64,000 bases of DNA from Sporosarcina oncorhynchi (GTDB lineage Bacteria; Bacillota; Bacilli; Bacillales_A; Planococcaceae): assembly GCF_033304615.1 (NCBI RefSeq), contig NZ_CP129118.1, forward strand, positions 1,546,001-1,610,000, written 5' to 3'. The notes under the pieces were generated by a model. It did not search any database and was not told the origin of the DNA. It was given only the letters and a program-made list of their open reading frames with translations. Positions 59,885 to 64,000 of the stretch are shown here, piece after piece; the first letter of the stretch is position 1, and the number at the start of each line of letters is the position of its first letter. The position numbers and the translations under genes were made by a program.

Positions 59885-61378
59885 TTAACGTACACCCTTC
59901 ATATAGCGTAAGATAATCGGAGAAATAATGAATAATAGGATACTCAAAACGATTGCAGTACCTCCAATTATTCCAAAATACATCATTTCATTTTCGGGAG
60001 AGTAATATTGGACAAGCTGTGCATTTAACGCTTGTGCAGCAGCATTCGATAAGAACCATAAACTCATTGTTTGTGCTGAAAACGCAGCAGGCGCCAGTTT
60101 CGTCGTTGCTGAAAGACCTACTGGAGACAAACAAAGTTCTCCTATAACGGCAATGAAGATACTTAAAACAAGCCACATCGGATTAACAAGTGCTTCCGTT
60201 CCGCCTAAATAGCCGGGTACTAAAATGACGATAAATGAAATCCCGGCAAAGAGGATACCAAATGAAAACTTCTGAGGTATAGTAGGTTGCTTTCTACCCA
60301 TCTTAATCCATAGCCATGCAAACACGGGGGCAAGAACGATGATGAATAATGGATTCAATGACTGGAACCATGCAGGTGAAATATGGAACCCAAAAACATC
60401 TAAGTTTGTCCGTGTATCGGCATATAAAGCTAAAATTGTGGAGCCTTGTTCAGCAATCGCCCAAAACATGACGGATGCAAGGAATAAAGGTATATACGCA
60501 AGAATTCTAGATTTTTCATCCGCACTTGTCTTTTTACTTCTATACATAAAGAAGAAATAAGAGAAAGGGATAACAAAGCCAAGTATCCCGACAAATATGA
60601 TGAAAGAATCGAATGTCAACCAGCCTCTCGGTATAGAAATATAGACAAGTAAACCGAGAACTAAAACGACTGCAATGACAATCTTTATCATTCGATTACG
60701 TTCTGTTGGGCTCAATGGATTCGCAATTTGAGTGCCAGCCAATCCAAGATTCTTTTTCTTTGTGAAAACGAATAAAAGAAGTCCAAGGAACATTCCTACA
60801 GCAGCCAATCCGAAACCAAGATGGAAGTTATATTCTAAACCTACTGTCCCTACTATCAACGGGGCGATAAAACTACCCATGTTAATACCCATATAGAAAA
60901 CACTAAAGCCAGAATCTTTACGGACATCATCATCGCTGTATATATCTCCAACCATAGTGGAAACGTTCGGTTTCAGAAGTCCTGTCCCGATGACGATAAG
61001 CACCATTGATATGAAGAACATCGTTAATGATCCAGGCATCGCTAGGACGATATGACCGAGCATGATGAATATCCCACCGTAGAAGACGGCTCTAGACGTA
61101 CCAAAAATCCGGTCAGCAAGCCAACCACCTATGATGCCTGACATGTAAACAAGTGATCCGTAAATGGAGACAATTGCTAATGCGGTATTTTTGTCGATTC
61201 CCAAACCGCCTTTTGACACTTCATAATACATGTAAAAGGCTAGAATGGCTCTCATTCCGTAATATGAAAATCGTTCCCAGAATTCGGTGAAAAATAATGT
61301 GAATAGCCCCTTAGGGTGACCAAAAAATCCTGTTTGAGGAACGCTATCTACAATTTCGTCTTTATGTATCCGGTTCAT
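59885..61378 (-). CDS. dtpT: Proton-dependent oligopeptide transporter (POT/PTR2, DtpT type)
   Basis: A 497-residue di/tripeptide:proton symporter with 14 membrane segments. The ExxERFSYYG motif is FTEFWERFSYYGMRAIL near the N-terminus and the PTR2 signature is near GIIGGWLADRIFG and DSGFSVFYMGINMGSF. ATG 61378 follows AAAGGAGG at about 9 nt; the frame extends upstream to 61408. It imports short peptides. Confidence 0.93.
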   Translation of the reverse strand: MNRIHKDEIVDSVPQTGFFGHPKGLFTLFFTEFWERFSYYGMRAILAFYMYYEVSKGGLGIDKNTALAIVSIYGSLVYMSGIIGGWLADRIFGTSRAVFYGGIFIMLGHIVLAMPGSLTMFFISMVLIVIGTGLLKPNVSTMVGDIYSDDDVRKDSGFSVFYMGINMGSFIAPLIVGTVGLEYNFHLGFGLAAVGMFLGLLLFVFTKKKNLGLAGTQIANPLSPTERNRMIKIVIAVVLVLGLLVYISIPRGWLTFDSFIIFVGILGFVIPFSYFFFMYRSKKTSADEKSRILAYIPLFLASVMFWAIAEQGSTILALYADTRTNLDVFGFHISPAWFQSLNPLFIIVLAPVFAWLWIKMGRKQPTIPQKFSFGILFAGISFIVILVPGYLGGTEALVNPMWLVLSIFIAVIGELCLSPVGLSATTKLAPAAFSAQTMSLWFLSNAAAQALNAQLVQYYSPENEMMYFGIIGGTAIVLSILLFIISPIILRYMKGVR

Positions 61379-61408
61379 TGTGTGTATTCCTCCTTTGATG
61401 GTTTTCAT

Positions 61409-61762
61409 TATACGAAATAAGTAAATTGGAAGTCAAAATTAAATTCACTGAAGATAAAATGTTGTTTAATGGCGAATAAACTCTATATTTAGATGTTTGG
61501 CGTATATTGGTAAACTATTTACGAATATTAATATACATAATTATTCAACATATATATAAATTACCTTTATAGGGGCCGAAGTGGAAATACTCATTGTAGA
61601 TTGCCCTTGAAATAGAGATCGATACAAAGAAAACCGATACGTTAGGGTTCATATATTGCTGTCACACACTGTAATTATAGAGATGTAACACGTTCGCATT
61701 CAAAAATTAGCTAATATAAGCTATTATGGACATAAGCAGTTACTAGAAATGGATGTGTTCGA
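61409..61762. other. Gene-free AT-rich gap before the ABC-F gene
   Basis: About 350 nt with no convincing gene on either strand. It may hold the divergent promoters of the peptide transporter and the ABC-F gene. No hairpin-plus-T-run attenuator of the antibiotic-response type could be made out by eye. Confidence 0.4.
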
Positions 61763-63649
61763 ATGAGTCAATTGATTATTGAAAAGCTAACTAAGACAGT
61801 CGGAGAGAAGACCCTCTTTGCAAATATTGCATTCACAATCGTAGAGGGTGAGAAGATTGGTCTGATTGGCATAAACGGAACAGGGAAATCTACACTTCTT
61901 TCAATTATTGCAGGAACTGTAGAAGCGGACAGCTTGACTAAAGAGCATCCAAATAATTACAGTATTTCCTACTTACCTCAAGACCCAAATCTTGACCAAT
62001 CATTGACGGTCATGGAAACAGTCTTCACATCGGATGCGCCAATTCTTCAAGTGAATTTGGCATACGAACACGCACTAATCGCGTTGACAACCGATCCTAT
62101 GTCAACCGAAAACCAAGAACGGTTCTCGCAAATGCAAAACGAAATGGATAATCGCTCAGCGTGGGATTTGAATACGAAAGCACGAATGATTCTTACGAAA
62201 CTTGGAATCGATTCATTTGATAAAAAGATGGGAGAACTTTCAGGAGGACAGCAAAAACGGGTTTCATTGGCGAAGGTGCTCATAGAACCTGCGGATTTAC
62301 TATTGCTGGATGAACCGACGAACCATCTTGATGTCCAATCTATAAAATGGTTACAGGATTATTTAAAAAACGAGTCAGGTGCAGTCATCTTCATCACACA
62401 CGACCGCTACTTTTTGGATGAAGTTTCGACTCAAATCTTTGAATTGGCGGATCGTACGCTTTATTCACATACAGGAAACTTTGGTGATTACTTAGAATCC
62501 AAAGCGATTAGGGAAGAAATGTCCGAGGCAACAGATGCGAAAATGCGTAACCGGTATAGGACTGAGCTGAAATGGATACGCCGCGGGGCGAAAGCAAGAT
62601 CGACAAAGCAAAAGGCGAGAATCGGACGCTTTGAAGAACTTGAAGAAAAGGTGTCGAAAAATGATGCATCTGCGGAAATGGATGTTGCTTTGAAAACATC
62701 CCGTCTAGGGAAGAAAGTCATTGAGGTGCAAGAGATCTCCAAGTCTTATGGTGATAAAGTCATCATCGATGGATTCAGCAGTCTTTTACAATCGGGTGAC
62801 CGAATCGCCATAGTCGGTCCGAATGGTGCCGGGAAGACGACATTGATGAAAATGTTTGCTGAAGATATAGAGCCAGATACAGGTCGTATCGAAAAGGGAA
62901 GTACGGTGAAAATTGCACACTTCCATCAGCAGTTACCGAAGATGGATGAGAATAAACGAATCATCGAATTTATTAGGGAAACGTCTAATGATATTGAGGA
63001 TGGGAACGGCGTGAGGATATCTGCGACTCAAATGCTTGAAAGATTTTTGTTCCCAAGTTCATCCCACGGTACTCCAATTGGAAAGTTGTCTGGTGGGGAA
63101 AGGAAAAGGCTATATTTATTGAAATTGCTTATGGAACAGCCGAATGTCCTCTTGTTGGATGAACCGACAAATGATCTCGATATCGAAACCCTTTCCATTC
63201 TGGAGACATTCATCGATTCTTTTGCAGGGGTTGTACTGATTATTTCCCATGATAGGTTCTTCCTAGACCGAACTTCGACAAAGTTATGGGTGCTTGACGG
63301 ATCGGGTAAAGTGGAAATTTCCTTTAGCACCTATTCTGATTTTATTGAAGAAATGGGTTCGAAAAAAAATCAAAAGATACAAGTAAAGAAAGAAATAATT
63401 GAACCTGTTATCGTTTCGGCCGACCAGAAAAAGAAATTGACCTATGCCGAGAAAAAAGAATGGGAAACAATTGAAAAAGATATTGAAACAATCGAAGAAC
63501 AAATAAGCTCAGCTAAAAAGATGATGGTCGAATTTGGATCAGACTATGATAAATTGAGTGAACTTAACAAGAAACTGGAGATATTGAACAGCAAATATGA
63601 ACAACTTCTTGAAAGATGGACTTATTTGCAGGAAGTTGTTGAAGGATAA
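61763..63649 (+). CDS. yfmR: ABC-F ATPase (YfmR/Uup group)
   Basis: A 628-residue protein with two ABC ATPase domains and no membrane part. Domain 1: GINGTGKS, LSGGQQKRVSLAK, DEPTNHLD; domain 2: GPNGAGKTT, LSGGERKRLYLLK, DEPTNDLD. The linker between them (about 245-300) is rich in Arg/Lys, and a C-terminal coiled coil (about 540-628) is like YfmR and Uup. These proteins act on the ribosome E site; YfmR helps at polyproline and similar stalls. It is not clearly an antibiotic-resistance type (long linker absent). Confidence 0.9.
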   Translation: MSQLIIEKLTKTVGEKTLFANIAFTIVEGEKIGLIGINGTGKSTLLSIIAGTVEADSLTKEHPNNYSISYLPQDPNLDQSLTVMETVFTSDAPILQVNLAYEHALIALTTDPMSTENQERFSQMQNEMDNRSAWDLNTKARMILTKLGIDSFDKKMGELSGGQQKRVSLAKVLIEPADLLLLDEPTNHLDVQSIKWLQDYLKNESGAVIFITHDRYFLDEVSTQIFELADRTLYSHTGNFGDYLESKAIREEMSEATDAKMRNRYRTELKWIRRGAKARSTKQKARIGRFEELEEKVSKNDASAEMDVALKTSRLGKKVIEVQEISKSYGDKVIIDGFSSLLQSGDRIAIVGPNGAGKTTLMKMFAEDIEPDTGRIEKGSTVKIAHFHQQLPKMDENKRIIEFIRETSNDIEDGNGVRISATQMLERFLFPSSSHGTPIGKLSGGERKRLYLLKLLMEQPNVLLLDEPTNDLDIETLSILETFIDSFAGVVLIISHDRFFLDRTSTKLWVLDGSGKVEISFSTYSDFIEEMGSKKNQKIQVKKEIIEPVIVSADQKKKLTYAEKKEWETIEKDIETIEEQISSAKKMMVEFGSDYDKLSELNKKLEILNSKYEQLLERWTYLQEVVEG

Positions 63650-63666
63650 TAGGAGAGTGATTCGAA

Positions 63667-64000
63667 GTGAAGATTATTACGATAGAACCTACACCAAGCC
63701 CGAACTCGATGAAAATAGTAGTGGACGTATCGCTTCCAATGGGAATCGGTCATAACTATAAGAAAGAAGATACTGGAAAAGCTCCTTATCCTGTTTCTGA
63801 AATTCTTGCCATCAAAGGTGTTAAGGGGATTTATCATGTAATGGATTTTATGGCTGTCGAGAGGATTGGTAATGTACCCTGGGAAGATATACTTGCGGAA
63901 GTACAGGCCATTTTCAATGATGAGCAAACCGTTGCAGTTAATGTGGACGATGAAGTCGCGGTTGATAATTACGGGGAAGTGTATGTCCATGTGCAAACGT
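63667..64000 (+). CDS. Nfu-N domain protein, start of CvfC/YpgR-type gene (partial)
   Basis: GTG 63667 with GGAGAG upstream opens a frame that runs off the window (at least 111 residues). The first about 85 residues are an Nfu N-terminal (scaffold-like) domain, with ILAIKGVKGIYHVMDFMAVERI. Continuation into a HEAT-repeat region would make it a CvfC/YpgR virulence-factor-type protein, but the rest is not in view. It is 17 nt after yfmR and may be cotranscribed. Confidence 0.7.
   Translation, partial: MKIITIEPTPSPNSMKIVVDVSLPMGIGHNYKKEDTGKAPYPVSEILAIKGVKGIYHVMDFMAVERIGNVPWEDILAEVQAIFNDEQTVAVNVDDEVAVDNYGEVYVHVQT

Overview
The window looks like chromosomal DNA of an aerobic, low-GC Gram-positive bacterium of the order Bacillales. 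I favour a Planococcaceae member such as Sporosarcina, but that is inference from gene content, not a database match. The supporting signs are AT-rich DNA, strong AAGGAGG-type ribosome sites, frequent TTG/GTG starts, Bacillus-type genes (yqjM/namA, yqjP, yqjQ, yunC, yozB/ctaM, yfmR, DUF948 and DUF1540 proteins), a sigma-B type promoter and a cre-type operator. There is no phage, plasmid, CRISPR or complete insertion sequence. A single tRNA (Arg, anticodon CCT) is present.

Layout. 1-12 kb follows the order of the Bacillus yqj region: methylmalonyl-CoA epimerase and carboxyltransferase, a YqjE-type peptidase, a lone CheW, DNA polymerase IV, RNase Z, NamA, ProC, then YqjP/YqjQ. A YdjI/YdjG-type SPFH/zinc-ribbon membrane pair is inserted in it. 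12.6-16.4 kb carries a divergent HPr kinase with a DUF2785 protein, a one-cysteine MsrA relative, an OsmC protein and YtaF. 16.4-17.6 kb is an accessory pocket: two copies of an imperfect palindromic repeat flank a frameshifted orphan gene. 17.6-28.7 kb holds transporters, envelope genes (LCP, trypsin-like protease), small orphans and four DUF948 genes arranged as two convergent pairs.

28.8-33.5 kb is a respiratory module: a Crp/Fnr regulator gene, a near-perfect TGTGA-N6-TCACA box at exactly -41.5 from a predicted start, then subunit IIa, II and I genes of a ba3-type oxidase, a SCO copper chaperone and an uncharacterised His/Met-rich membrane protein. 33.6-40.6 kb has an alanine symporter, FdhD, a cysteine-type formate dehydrogenase with its DUF1641 partner, and a Yip1-like protein. 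40.7-47.3 kb has the tRNA, a DUF326 Cys-rich protein, a disordered repeat protein, a polar amino-acid ABC importer, CtaM/YozB, a stress protein with a sigma-B promoter, and a nucleobase permease.

47.3-49.4 kb encodes SelU and SelD, which make tRNA selenouridine; the formate dehydrogenase here uses Cys, so selenium may serve tRNA only. 49.6-64 kb holds a frameshifted succinate-semialdehyde dehydrogenase, a DacC-type carboxypeptidase, threonine deaminase with an upstream cre, a lipid kinase, an amidase, MarR, proline dehydrogenase, a DUF1646 transporter broken by an in-frame stop, a POT peptide transporter, an ABC-F protein and the start of a CvfC/YpgR-type gene.

The most promising items for novelty are the Fnr/ba3 module with its extra membrane protein, the HPr kinase paralogue with an altered signature, the palindromic repeat pocket, the convergent DUF948 quartet, and three damaged genes (16.7-17.3, 49.6-51.1 and 58.7-59.7 kb). 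I found no clearly new defence or mobile system.
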